From the IMG/VR virus record IMGVR_UViG_3300044568_000907, positions 1 to 28,021 of that record: 28,021 bases of DNA. One strand, written 5' to 3'. The stretch comes from a virus. The notes under the pieces were generated by a model. It searched no databases, was not told where the DNA came from, and saw nothing but the letters and a program-made list of their open reading frames with translations. Position 1 is the first letter of the stretch, and each line of letters opens with the position of its first letter. A program made the translations under genes and the position numbers. This document shows, piece by piece, positions 1 to 8,266 of this stretch.

Positions 1-206
1 GTCAGAACTCCACTTGCTGGTGTACCCAATGCTGGTGTAGTTAGCACAGGGCTTGTCAGGGTCTTATTCGTCAGCGTATCAGTCGTGGCTTTCCCGATTA
101 GTGTGTCGGTTCCAGTTGGAAGTGTTAGTGTTCCTGAGCCTGCAACCAGTGGCGCTGTGACTGAAATCAAACCGCTAGTGTCTCCGGAAAATCCGATGCT
201 CGCCAT
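1..206 (-). CDS. Tail-tip/fibre-like structural protein, N-terminal part only (runs off the window)
   Basis: The frame opens at an ATG whose last base is 204, behind an AAGGGAG ribosome-binding site, and stays open to the window edge, so only the first ~68 residues are seen. It starts [12 protein letters not shown] and contains [12 protein letters not shown], a low-complexity Ser/Thr/Gly motif very common in phage tail-fibre and tail-collar proteins. It is the last visible gene of the minus-strand late operon, and its ribosome-binding site lies inside the end of the preceding gene. A role in the distal tail is inferred from position and composition; the receptor-binding part, if any, lies outside the window. 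Confidence 0.7.
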   Translation of the reverse strand, partial: MASIGFSGDTSGLISVTAPLVAGSGTLTLPTGTDTLIGKATTDTLTNKTLTSPVLTTPALGTPASGVL

Positions 207-207
207 A

Positions 208-435
208 TTATTCTCCCTTAGGAAATTGAGTTTTTACAGCCTGTATCTCAGCTTTCCAAGCATCCAGACCACCGTGAAAGATGGTGTCTAGCTGGTCTAC
301 TATTGGTGGATAGGCAGCAGCGCGTAGTTCAGCGTAGGTTGGCGGTACTGGAATCGGCAATGCAGCAATTTCTTCTGCTGTCAGTTGGATTACTTTTATC
401 TCACCTGTTTGGCAATTTACTTCTGTGCGTTCCAT
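208..435 (-). CDS. Small conserved phage protein among tail genes (possible tail-fibre chaperone or accessory)
   Basis: This is a 75-residue protein with a clear AGGAG site before its ATG. The C-terminal half carries [20 protein letters not shown] followed by KTQFPK, a pattern I recognise from small proteins encoded beside tail fibres in many phages (Y-P-x-x-x-x-Q-L-D...W...Y/F-P). Those are usually annotated as hypothetical or as tail assembly accessory proteins. There is no signal peptide or membrane segment. It sits between two tail-fibre-like genes, two bases upstream of the next start, so it is co-translated with them. Membership of the family is fairly clear; the biochemical role is unknown. 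Confidence 0.7.
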   Translation of the reverse strand: MERTEVNCQTGEIKVIQLTAEEIAALPIPVPPTYAELRAAAYPPIVDQLDTIFHGGLDAWKAEIQAVKTQFPKGE

Positions 436-444
436 TATTTGCTC

Positions 445-1149
445 CTATTCGTACAAGATGTTGACTGAACCAGCATCGAAGGTGTCTGTGCCGTTTACTG
501 TGGTTAGACGAATTCGGTCTAGTGTAGCAATAGTTCCATTACCACCACCAATAACAACCAAGACAGTGCTATTTTTCCCAGTATGAGAAGAAACCCATGT
601 AGAGCCACTAGAATTTATTAAAGTAATAATCCCAGATGATAAAGATGCTGCTGCATCAGTATAAAATGAAAATCCTGCGGTGCTATTTAGGCCACCAGAA
701 TTACTTGCTTGTCCTAAAACATTTGTAGTTGAAACATACCCAGTGCTTACAACGCCGCCACTATTACCACCTTGTATTAAAATTGAAGATGTACCACTGA
801 GACTTACCCCATTCAACATCACAGTAATACGCTTTACCCAGCTAGGTATGCTTGTGAAGTCAACGCTAGTACCTGATGTAGTCGCTACTGCTGTTCCACT
901 TGTCAAAGGATAGAGTATCCCTGTAGAGCCAGCTACAGTGCTTGAGCCTGTGATAGCACCAGTTACTCCTAGTGTGCTGGTTAATGTCACTGCACCCGTA
1001 GCCGCCAGAGTACCAGTTACAGCCACACTCGCGCTGGTCACAGCAACTACTGTAGTTCCATTACTATTTAAGTTGAGAATGCCAGAGGCATCGCCCGTCA
1101 TCGAGATGCCACCTGCCCCACTAGTTTGGGCTGAAATCGTAGATGCCAT
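445..1149 (-). CDS. Tail fibre/tail-tip-like structural protein
   Basis: This 234-residue protein is rich in Ser, Thr, Gly and Ala. The first ~75 residues are a repetitive beta-type stretch (TGTLAATGAVTLTSTLGVTG, then GSSTVAG). The second half holds a more ordered domain beginning around residue 85 with alternating hydrophobic residues (SWVKRITVMLNGVSL) and ending DTFDAGSVNILYE. This resembles the C-terminal domains of phage tail-fibre or collar proteins that follow a repeat shaft. An AGGAG site precedes the ATG. It lies directly downstream of the T7-type fibre gene and may be a second fibre subunit or tip attached to it. The structural role is inferred; no enzymatic motif is visible. Confidence 0.65.
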   Translation of the reverse strand: MASTISAQTSGAGGISMTGDASGILNLNSNGTTVVAVTSASVAVTGTLAATGAVTLTSTLGVTGAITGSSTVAGSTGILYPLTSGTAVATTSGTSVDFTSIPSWVKRITVMLNGVSLSGTSSILIQGGNSGGVVSTGYVSTTNVLGQASNSGGLNSTAGFSFYTDAAASLSSGIITLINSSGSTWVSSHTGKNSTVLVVIGGGNGTIATLDRIRLTTVNGTDTFDAGSVNILYE

Positions 1150-1160
1150 TTATATATCTC

Positions 1161-2504
1161 CTAAAGAATTGCCCAGCGAGAGCCGCTAGGAACAGTAACC
1201 ACCACGCCAGATCCGAGCGTGATGGGTCCGACAGAGAATCCATTTTTAGATGTTGTCAAAGTGTACGATGATGTTACCGACTGAGCATTCTCGTAGATTG
1301 CTCCGTTGGCCTGCGCTCCACCAACACCGCCCCATGCACCAGCAACGTATCCCTCGAATCCAGCAATGGTTGAGTTGTATCTCAACATCCCATTTATTGC
1401 ACTTGCAGTACGTTGACCTGTAGTACCGGCGGGTAGTGTTGCTGATCCAGTAGCGGAATCCTTAGACACTACAACTGTAGCATCCAGTGCTACATAGTCC
1501 CAGGCTGAGCCTGAGTAAACTAGGACTCTGTTGGCCACTGTATTGAAATACAAGTCACCGGCAGTCAGTGCCCCACCACTTGGGTCCAGAGTAGGATTGG
1601 ATGCGAAAGCGCCAAAGTATGTATTCGTGAACGATGCAAGACTGGCTGCTGCCGCTGATGCTGATGCAGATGCGTTACTAGCCTGGGTAGTTGCTATCCC
1701 AGCTTGTGTAGTCGCTATGCCAGCTTGTGTTGTAGCAGTGCTTGCTGATGACGCTGCATTATTGGCTTGCGTTGTAGCGGTCCCTGCCGATACAGCTGCT
1801 GCCGATGCCGAAGCTGCTGCTGCTGCCTCAGATGCTGCCGCTGCTGCTGCATCTACCAGAAGTCCCCACTTAGCTACGTCAGCATTGCTCGTGATAGGCT
1901 GAGTCCCAACTGAGGTATGAGCTGTTAAGCAGATGTAAATGTTGTTATTAGACGTATCCTTGATGATGTCGTATACAAGGTATGCTACTCCAGCTGACCA
2001 ATTTCCACGGTACGTACCAACAGCATTACTCGTGCTTGGATTGCCACTGCCATCGAATGACAGGAACTTGTTTGCCCTGACGGTATTGACAGGCAGCGTC
2101 ATATTGACTGAGGTTGGATCTGTTACAGGAGCCTTCAGAGATCTCTCGGCAGTCTCAGCAACCTGCTGCACCAAGATAGTCTGGGAGTCCATCTCACTGT
2201 TAACAGTACCAGCAAAGAAGTCTCCGCCAGTAGTGAAGTCAGTGGTACGCTCTATAGCCCTAGAGCCGGTGATCGTAATTCTGTCTGAACCTGTAGCTGC
2301 AACCACTAAGGTGATAGATCCGGTCCCAAGGGTGGGGCTGATCGTTACCGTGTAATTAGTGGTGATCGTGAGTAGTGTTGTGTTCTTATATACGGCAATG
2401 TCAGCACTAGATAGCACTTCGAATGGGAAGGCGTACGGTCCAGCACCAGCAGATCCGGTGTAAACAATGCGCCTCGATACGTTACTAATTGGATAATTTG
2501 CCAT
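1161..2504 (-). CDS. Tail fibre with T7 gp17-like N-terminal attachment domain
   Basis: This 447-residue protein has an N-terminal ~150 residues matching the T7 tail-fibre attachment domain pattern: YTGSAGAGPYAFPFEVLSS, then VTISPTLGTGSITL, ITGSRAIERTTDF and a conserved Q-x-x-x-x-x-x-AETAERSLKAP helix that binds the tail. Residues ~215-290 are an Ala/Ser/Thr-rich shaft with a repeated ATTQAGI unit. The C-terminus (SGVVVTVPSGSRWAIL) is a frequent fibre ending. The protein is shorter than T7 gp17, so host-binding tips may be supplied by the following fibre-like genes. The ATG follows GGGAG and overlaps the upstream stop by one base (TAATG), which favours translational coupling. Confidence 0.85.
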   Translation of the reverse strand: MANYPISNVSRRIVYTGSAGAGPYAFPFEVLSSADIAVYKNTTLLTITTNYTVTISPTLGTGSITLVVAATGSDRITITGSRAIERTTDFTTGGDFFAGTVNSEMDSQTILVQQVAETAERSLKAPVTDPTSVNMTLPVNTVRANKFLSFDGSGNPSTSNAVGTYRGNWSAGVAYLVYDIIKDTSNNNIYICLTAHTSVGTQPITSNADVAKWGLLVDAAAAAASEAAAAASASAAAVSAGTATTQANNAASSASTATTQAGIATTQAGIATTQASNASASASAAAASLASFTNTYFGAFASNPTLDPSGGALTAGDLYFNTVANRVLVYSGSAWDYVALDATVVVSKDSATGSATLPAGTTGQRTASAINGMLRYNSTIAGFEGYVAGAWGGVGGAQANGAIYENAQSVTSSYTLTTSKNGFSVGPITLGSGVVVTVPSGSRWAIL

Positions 2505-5461
2505 TATTTTGCTCCCATCCCAAGATCTTCAATCATGCTAGCTTTGCGCTCCGCTAGATCCCTAAGTTCTTCACTATACTCAGAATTCTTATACAGTATT
2601 TCACGTGCTTTGCCAAATACATCCTCAAACTCATTCCTCAACAAAGTCTGTTGCTGATACAGTGGAAGCGACACAAAGGCTTCGTGCCCACCAAGGTCCA
2701 AGATTCTTTGTTTGAGGTTAAGCCCAGCTGGGTCATTAGCGATCTCAAGCAGCTTATTATATTGCTGAGTATTAAGATCAACCTTCGCGGTTAATCCCTT
2801 GCTGATAGGGATGGAGACATTCCGCTGCGGCATCGATACATTGGCGTGGGTCTGGATCAAGATCTGATTAGCCTCATCCGTCTTTCCCTTAGTAACCCGT
2901 AATGGTGACATATGGAATCTAGCGTCTGTCTCATATTGCAGTGGCTCAGCAAATATATTAAGCTTATTAGGAAGGTTGTCACTCAGTCCTGGCGTGGCAT
3001 TCATTAGCTTATTCATGCCCTCCATCATCCCCTTGATTAGAATAGGGGTGTTTGGATCAACCTTATAATCCCTTCTGTATGGGTCAGTCTTTTCCCGTAC
3101 CGAAGACAGCATCCCACTCAGAGGGACTACAGCCTTGCCAGCAAACACGGTGACAGAACTGCTGAGCGTATCTATTAACTTCTCCGTCTTCTTCTGTTCA
3201 GCCCCATAAGTTCCACCGAGCGCCTCGGAAACGTTAGTTAATCCTTGGAAGAATGGCTGATCCATCATATACGAATAGAATCCATACGACAGAGCTACCG
3301 CGTATTCGTTAACCCTACTGTTGTCGCTCTCATATCTAACGTAATCTACATAATTAGACGCTGAAGCAAGGAAGGCTCCAAGTGGCTCCATGCCCATATA
3401 AGAGACAAATGTCTTGCCCTCATAATCTCCGGTGCCAAATCTTACATCTGTATTGAGCTTTGAGAATAACGCCCTCTGCTCGTCAGATAAAGAGCCATTA
3501 AATACCATGCTGTAAGGCTGCCAACCTTGGTTTATAAGAGCCTCGCGAGCACCCTTGTCTGCTGGACCACCACCAGTAAGGTTATTGTTCGCAGCATGAT
3601 TCGCCATAACAGACGCCACACCAGTTCCCATACCAATCTTAGCCATCGCCATATCAACTGTCTTAGAGTCACCAGCGAGATCAGACCTAACGCGCTTACT
3701 CAATAATCCTAACGCAGCCAAAGGACTCCTCTCCAATACCTGTAAGGATATGTTGATTGGAGCTGTAAGGAATGGCATATTGATTTTAGCAATAAATCCA
3801 GTCCACGAATCCTCGTTGGTTAGTGATTGCAAGGACTCAAACTTTCCCTCTAATGGCTTTGTAAACGTGGCCTCCCTAGCCAAATCCATAATTTCATCTG
3901 GAGGAGAGTCGTAGATATCGTCCATAGTTTTATTGAATATGGATTCCGCATCTTTGGCTGAGCTGCCTTTGGCTATTGCTGCCCTGTAAGCTTCTTCGGA
4001 GTTCCTTGTCGCGTAAGCTGACAGCTCACCACGGTAAGTAAATCCTTTAAAGAACTCATCTGCCGTTAATAAGGACCGGCCAGGCAGCGTTGCAACGAAG
4101 TTCAATCCCTTGACTGCAAAGGCCATAGGACTGTCTGCGTTGTAATCAAATATCTGAGTCCTAGCTTTAGCTAACGCTATCTTTGTTGGGTCTAATACTG
4201 TCTTTGGATATCCAGATCGGAATGCGTGCGAGGCCATTGACATTCCATCTCTCATTGCAGAGTTGAATGAAAATAGCTGTGCCAATACTTCCGATGATCT
4301 ATACTGGTCTTGAGTCCCTAGACCCAATGTCTTTCTAGTTGATCCAATAGCAACCGCACCAACCTTCTCTGCTAGTCGCATCGGGGCAAATATAGCGTTA
4401 CTCATAAAGTTACGAACATGAGTTCCTGGCCTAGCTAGCAGGCCATTAATATAAACAGACATGAGTCTAGCCTTAATGCTGCCTGTAGCTGCAACATCTA
4501 TCAATTCAGACCTGCTCTTAGCAGTCAAGTTTGGATCAAGGAATTTACGTGACCAATCCCTCAGTTCTGACTGGGTAGTGAACCCGCCAATTGCATCGTC
4601 AAACGATACGTCTGGGCTAGACTTAACTCTCATGATAGATAGCGATTGAGCTACATTGGTTTTGTAGTTCTTAATGCTGCGCTGCAACGTGCTATGGAAG
4701 GCAATAGTCTGCGTGGCATTCAGCATCTCAGCTTGAGTAGCCGTACCATTGGATATTTTGGTGGCTAGATTCAATAAGTGATCTGCACTACTTGCTTGCG
4801 CTACCAAGACAGCACGTACTGTAGATGGATCTACTGATGCCTTACGTTCCAATAGATCACTGATAACCTTGGAGCTGTAGCCTGAATCCTGCATTTTCTT
4901 AACTAGCTCAGACTCTGATTCAGCCCATGTCTTCCTCTCCGTTGTTATCCCTGCGTACTTTGAGATAGCACTGATAACGCCGGATAGATCACCATCCTCC
5001 TTAACTACATCGTAGTTAAACACTTCTGACGGAGGCTTAGCGGCGCCAACAGGAAGCGCCTCGATCCTAGCCTTCTCTACAGCAGATTGGGTGACGACAC
5101 CTTCAGGAGTTAATGTTGGACCAACGATAGGTGGCTGTACAGCTTTGACCTGACTCTTAATGCTCGGGCCTCCAGGCTCTGGAACTAGACCTTTAACTTT
5201 AATAGCAGTCTCAAGCTGGGACTTAACTTCCTCTGGAGTAGCCTCAAGCCCAGTCTTTTGCCTAGACTTTATTTCAGGAGCTTTGCGAGTGATAGATTTA
5301 ATTATTACCGAACCAAGACCGGCCATCTTCTCAAATTGAGGCTGATCCTCTGAGTTAGTAGGGTCAGGCAAAGAGACTGGTGGCTGCTCACTAATAGGCT
5401 CAATGGGGTTGCTGCTTACGCCATCAATAATTGACTGATTCAAATCATACTTTGTGGCCAT
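2504..5461 (-). CDS. Large internal/ejection virion protein with polyvalent-protein (LPD38-like) region
   Basis: At 985 residues this is the largest gene in the window. It sits where T7-like phages encode gp16, the big internal core protein released into the cell at infection. The N-terminal ~150 residues are Pro-rich and poorly ordered. A mid-protein region (~residues 540-680) has AREATFTKPL, INMPFLTAPINIS, LERSPLAALG, a Gly/Ala stretch and NQGWQPYSMVF. I recognise that series from large polyvalent phage proteins (LPD38-type). No transglycosylase motif is obvious. The ATG follows GAGGG and overlaps the previous stop (TAATG). The ejection role is inferred from position, size and family resemblance. 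Confidence 0.7.
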   Translation of the reverse strand: MATKYDLNQSIIDGVSSNPIEPISEQPPVSLPDPTNSEDQPQFEKMAGLGSVIIKSITRKAPEIKSRQKTGLEATPEEVKSQLETAIKVKGLVPEPGGPSIKSQVKAVQPPIVGPTLTPEGVVTQSAVEKARIEALPVGAAKPPSEVFNYDVVKEDGDLSGVISAISKYAGITTERKTWAESESELVKKMQDSGYSSKVISDLLERKASVDPSTVRAVLVAQASSADHLLNLATKISNGTATQAEMLNATQTIAFHSTLQRSIKNYKTNVAQSLSIMRVKSSPDVSFDDAIGGFTTQSELRDWSRKFLDPNLTAKSRSELIDVAATGSIKARLMSVYINGLLARPGTHVRNFMSNAIFAPMRLAEKVGAVAIGSTRKTLGLGTQDQYRSSEVLAQLFSFNSAMRDGMSMASHAFRSGYPKTVLDPTKIALAKARTQIFDYNADSPMAFAVKGLNFVATLPGRSLLTADEFFKGFTYRGELSAYATRNSEEAYRAAIAKGSSAKDAESIFNKTMDDIYDSPPDEIMDLAREATFTKPLEGKFESLQSLTNEDSWTGFIAKINMPFLTAPINISLQVLERSPLAALGLLSKRVRSDLAGDSKTVDMAMAKIGMGTGVASVMANHAANNNLTGGGPADKGAREALINQGWQPYSMVFNGSLSDEQRALFSKLNTDVRFGTGDYEGKTFVSYMGMEPLGAFLASASNYVDYVRYESDNSRVNEYAVALSYGFYSYMMDQPFFQGLTNVSEALGGTYGAEQKKTEKLIDTLSSSVTVFAGKAVVPLSGMLSSVREKTDPYRRDYKVDPNTPILIKGMMEGMNKLMNATPGLSDNLPNKLNIFAEPLQYETDARFHMSPLRVTKGKTDEANQILIQTHANVSMPQRNVSIPISKGLTAKVDLNTQQYNKLLEIANDPAGLNLKQRILDLGGHEAFVSLPLYQQQTLLRNEFEDVFGKAREILYKNSEYSEELRDLAERKASMIEDLGMGAK

Positions 5462-5994
5462 TATTTACCCTCTAATGCAGCGGGAGTCTCGCCACTTTTT
5501 AAGATTGATCTGGATAGCTTCTTGGTTGCCATCTTCTTAACGGCTCTAGCAGTACCTGCTGCGAACTTGGGGATGCCCAAGGTAGAGATATCAAATGCGG
5601 CGGCAGCAACATCTGCTTTAGCGCTTTCCTTGATACCAGAAGTCATACCAGTTCCAGAGGTGATTGACTCTCCTCTACCCATCTTCTGTAATAGCTGTGG
5701 AGTACCTTGCTCCTGCCCATCCGAAGAACTACCTACAAATGGCACCAAGTCTCTCAGTGATAGCTCGACACCACCAACATTAACGGACCCCAAGCTCTGT
5801 AAGAATTGTCCAGCCTGCTCAAGTTTAATCCCAGAAGCTGACAAGGCATCCTCTAATTTAGATGGCTCAATAGCGCTCATCTGATCGGTAGGCTTCTTAG
5901 CCACCACACCAACTGATGCAGCCTGATTCATAGGAATGTCTGCGTGCTGATGCAGACTGTATTCATCCATGTATAGATCTTCAAATGTTTTCAT
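5461..5994 (-). CDS. Unrecognised protein inside the internal virion protein cluster
   Basis: This 177-residue protein starts MKTFEDLYMDEYSLHQHAD and has a hydrophilic middle (GRGESITSGTGMTSG, ~residues 107-121). Its C-terminal part is basic and alanine-rich (FAAGTARAVKKMATKKLSR) and could form an amphipathic helix. No domain is recognised. It lies between the 559-residue and 985-residue internal proteins, two bases after the former and overlapping the latter's start by one base, so it is very probably expressed with them and packaged or involved in their assembly. The ribosome-binding site is weak (GGAA), consistent with coupled translation. The function is unknown. Confidence 0.7.
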   Translation of the reverse strand: MKTFEDLYMDEYSLHQHADIPMNQAASVGVVAKKPTDQMSAIEPSKLEDALSASGIKLEQAGQFLQSLGSVNVGGVELSLRDLVPFVGSSSDGQEQGTPQLLQKMGRGESITSGTGMTSGIKESAKADVAAAAFDISTLGIPKFAAGTARAVKKMATKKLSRSILKSGETPAALEGK

Positions 5995-5996
5995 AT

Positions 5997-7676
5997 CTAT
6001 TCCGGTCCATGCAGGTCTTTTGCTGCCTTATAACGCTTATAAAGCCCACGCAGCCTTATTGCCTGAGTGTCATCTATACCCTGTCTCTCAATATAAACAT
6101 TTATATCGTGCTGTGCTGGCTTAAAGTCTGGGGCTACCTTGCTGAACGTAGCTGTTAGATCTTCCAAAACCTTCTTAGCTGCAACGCGCTCATTAGAACT
6201 ATTCCAATTATTTACCGCTGCTTTTGCTGCATCAAGTACAAGCGGGTATTTGGGAGAGCCGTCAGCATTAATTTGGCCTACTGCTTCCGTAAAATACTGG
6301 TTTAGAATTATCTTTCTTTGAGCTGTAGACTCCTTTAAGATCGCTAGCCCACCTGGATCTCCAGCAGATAAATCTAAGAATTTCTGAGCTGACTTAGTAT
6401 CCGTATCAAACTTCAATTTCATCAATGAGGTGCGCTGATCTTTAGTAAGCCTAGCCTCATCTTTTGGGTTAATGTCTCTATTAACAGCAGCTGACTGAGC
6501 AAGAGTTATAAACAACCTCTCCTGTGACTCTGTAGCCTTTGCAGAAGATGGACTGTTGTAATCTTCAAGCTGCTGCTTAGTGATCCCGCCATTGAGATAC
6601 GCATCTTTAATAATAGATCGAGCAGCTGGTGATCTATCGTTGGTTATTAGTAACGAACGAACAGCCCTCTCATTTACCAAGTTCTCAGATTCCCTCTGCT
6701 GCTTCATAGCCGTAAGGTTTGACGATACCTTATTAGCAACCATCGCTCCAACTGACGCCTTCTCTTTGGGAGTAAGCGTTTTCCACAACGGGGTCATGTG
6801 TCCAAAGTCGCCACTTGTGATCTGACGCATATTAGAACTATGATCTTCACTAGACGCATTATCAGCAAATGACTCTAAGAGAACTTGACGAACGTCCTTC
6901 TTATGCTCGGCAGCTAATGCCATAGCTCCTGGAGCATTTCCTGCTGCGGCAGCTGACCTATATAGAGCTACTTGGTTTGCGTCTATTCGTGCATTATAAT
7001 TTGCCAGCACATCTCTAGGACTCTGATCGCTAAACTCAGAAATCATGTGGGAGCGCTCACCAACCAACTGATCTTCAGCTAACCTATCACCCTTCATGGA
7101 TGCTAGGTTGGCAGCATCTTGAGCAAACTTAATAACGCCGTGTTTGTACGCTGTATTAGCAGATGCAGATGCGGAAGCTTGGAGTCTGATGGCAGACTCA
7201 GGATCTAATGATGCAAGAGATTTAACAGCCCCATCTATTGGATGACGTAACTCATTATTCAGAGAAGCTAGATCCTTAATCTCACCAGAATCAATCCGCC
7301 GTGTAATGTCCGTGTGCTTAGCTACCAGATCAGAGTGCAGCTCAACTTGAGCCTGCGCCCCATACAGTTTGCGTATTGTATCTCTAGCTCGTGTACCGCC
7401 AACAGGAATAAAGTCTTCAGCCGTTATCCCACTCTCAGCACCCTTCTTCAGTTGCTCTATGGTAACTGGGTTATCAAAAGCGTATTGAGCTGCCTGCCTC
7501 TCTACAGCGACGCCAGTTTGCTCAAAAGCAAAAGCTGACACTCTATTTAAAGCTGCTGCTATATTGTTTGGCTGAACTATGCCGGTAACAGTAAGACCAG
7601 GTATGTCTTTAGATACTCCTGGCAAACCGGATTGGCCGTACCTAGCTAAGTCTTCTGTTTGTTGATAACGTGGCAT
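5997..7676 (-). CDS. Internal virion/ejection protein (T7 gp15-like by position)
   Basis: This 559-residue protein is almost entirely helical and charged, with many Ala, Lys, Asp and Gln residues (for example DLVAKHTDITRRIDSGEIKD and LVNERAVRSLL). It has no membrane segment or catalytic motif. It begins MPRYQQTEDLARYGQSGL, a style typical of internal core proteins. It follows the gp14-like gene and precedes the very large internal protein, the order gp14-gp15-gp16 of T7-like phages. The start codon has a GAGG site. The assignment rests on synteny, length and composition; T7 gp15 is longer (about 750 residues), so this is a shorter or divergent counterpart. Confidence 0.65.
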   Translation of the reverse strand: MPRYQQTEDLARYGQSGLPGVSKDIPGLTVTGIVQPNNIAAALNRVSAFAFEQTGVAVERQAAQYAFDNPVTIEQLKKGAESGITAEDFIPVGGTRARDTIRKLYGAQAQVELHSDLVAKHTDITRRIDSGEIKDLASLNNELRHPIDGAVKSLASLDPESAIRLQASASASANTAYKHGVIKFAQDAANLASMKGDRLAEDQLVGERSHMISEFSDQSPRDVLANYNARIDANQVALYRSAAAAGNAPGAMALAAEHKKDVRQVLLESFADNASSEDHSSNMRQITSGDFGHMTPLWKTLTPKEKASVGAMVANKVSSNLTAMKQQRESENLVNERAVRSLLITNDRSPAARSIIKDAYLNGGITKQQLEDYNSPSSAKATESQERLFITLAQSAAVNRDINPKDEARLTKDQRTSLMKLKFDTDTKSAQKFLDLSAGDPGGLAILKESTAQRKIILNQYFTEAVGQINADGSPKYPLVLDAAKAAVNNWNSSNERVAAKKVLEDLTATFSKVAPDFKPAQHDINVYIERQGIDDTQAIRLRGLYKRYKAAKDLHGPE

Positions 7677-7686
7677 TACATCATCC

Positions 7687-8265
7687 TCACTTAGTAGATG
7701 CAGTAGAAGACTTAAGGGTTGGAGCGTTAGTAGCTAGATTGGAGCCAAATGACATTACACTACTTGCAGCGTCAGCGTAATGGCCCATTGCAGCTAGGTT
7801 GCCAGCATCTATTAGCATAGCGCCTTGTATCTCACCGAATGTACGTGATGTTGTAGCGGCCGCTTGTAACGAAGCAATATCTTGCCCAGCCATCTTCTCA
7901 CTAATACTTTGAGTTAATCCAGCAGATCCTTGGAATCCAGAAACTCCGCCAGCAAAGCCTCTAGCTGCTGCTGCTCCATTAATCTGCTGTAACTGTCTCA
8001 GCTTGAGGTTAGCCTCTTGCTCGTATTGCAAAGCTTGACGCTCCCCTTGCACATCAGCTTGCAATGCCTGCACTCTAGCTTGACGCTTCTGTTGCTTAGC
8101 TGCTCCCACAGAAGAAGCGGCAGCCATTCCAGCAGACGCAGCTGCCAAGGCAACTCCAATCCCAATGAGAACTGGCACTGGAATATGTAAAGACATCTTC
8201 TTCCCTACGGGCTTAAATGCCTCTAAGGAATACATATCCCACTCATTATATGATCTACCGTTCAT
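7687..8265 (-). CDS. Internal virion protein, T7 gp14-like, with hydrophobic N-terminal segment
   Basis: The chosen ATG (8263-8265) gives 192 residues. It has a strong AAGGGAG site and starts one base after the upstream stop. The longest frame begins 42 bases earlier, inside the nozzle gene, with no site. A second in-frame ATG at 8196 also has an AGGGAAG site and would start MSLHIPVPVLIG, so an internal start is possible. Residues ~24-50 are a hydrophobic Gly/Ala segment (VLIGIGVALAAASAGMAAAS), followed by a Lys/Arg/Gln-rich helix (KQQKRQARVQALQADVQGER) and a Gly-rich end. This membrane-plus-coil plan is that of podovirus gp14-type ejection proteins that form the first channel through the envelope. 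Confidence 0.75.
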   Translation of the reverse strand: MNGRSYNEWDMYSLEAFKPVGKKMSLHIPVPVLIGIGVALAAASAGMAAASSVGAAKQQKRQARVQALQADVQGERQALQYEQEANLKLRQLQQINGAAAARGFAGGVSGFQGSAGLTQSISEKMAGQDIASLQAAATTSRTFGEIQGAMLIDAGNLAAMGHYADAASSVMSFGSNLATNAPTLKSSTASTK

Positions 8266-8266
8266 C

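Noticed and set aside
1-1149. Diversity-generating retroelement variable region in the fibre genes
   Set aside because: No reverse transcriptase or template repeat is visible, and no region of mixed AAY-type codons stands out. The relevant genes could lie outside the window.
1531-2355. Long plus-strand frames opposite the tail fibre (123 and 138 aa)
   Set aside because: They are mirror frames of an Ala/Ser-rich coding region, have no ribosome-binding site, and lie inside a clear gene.
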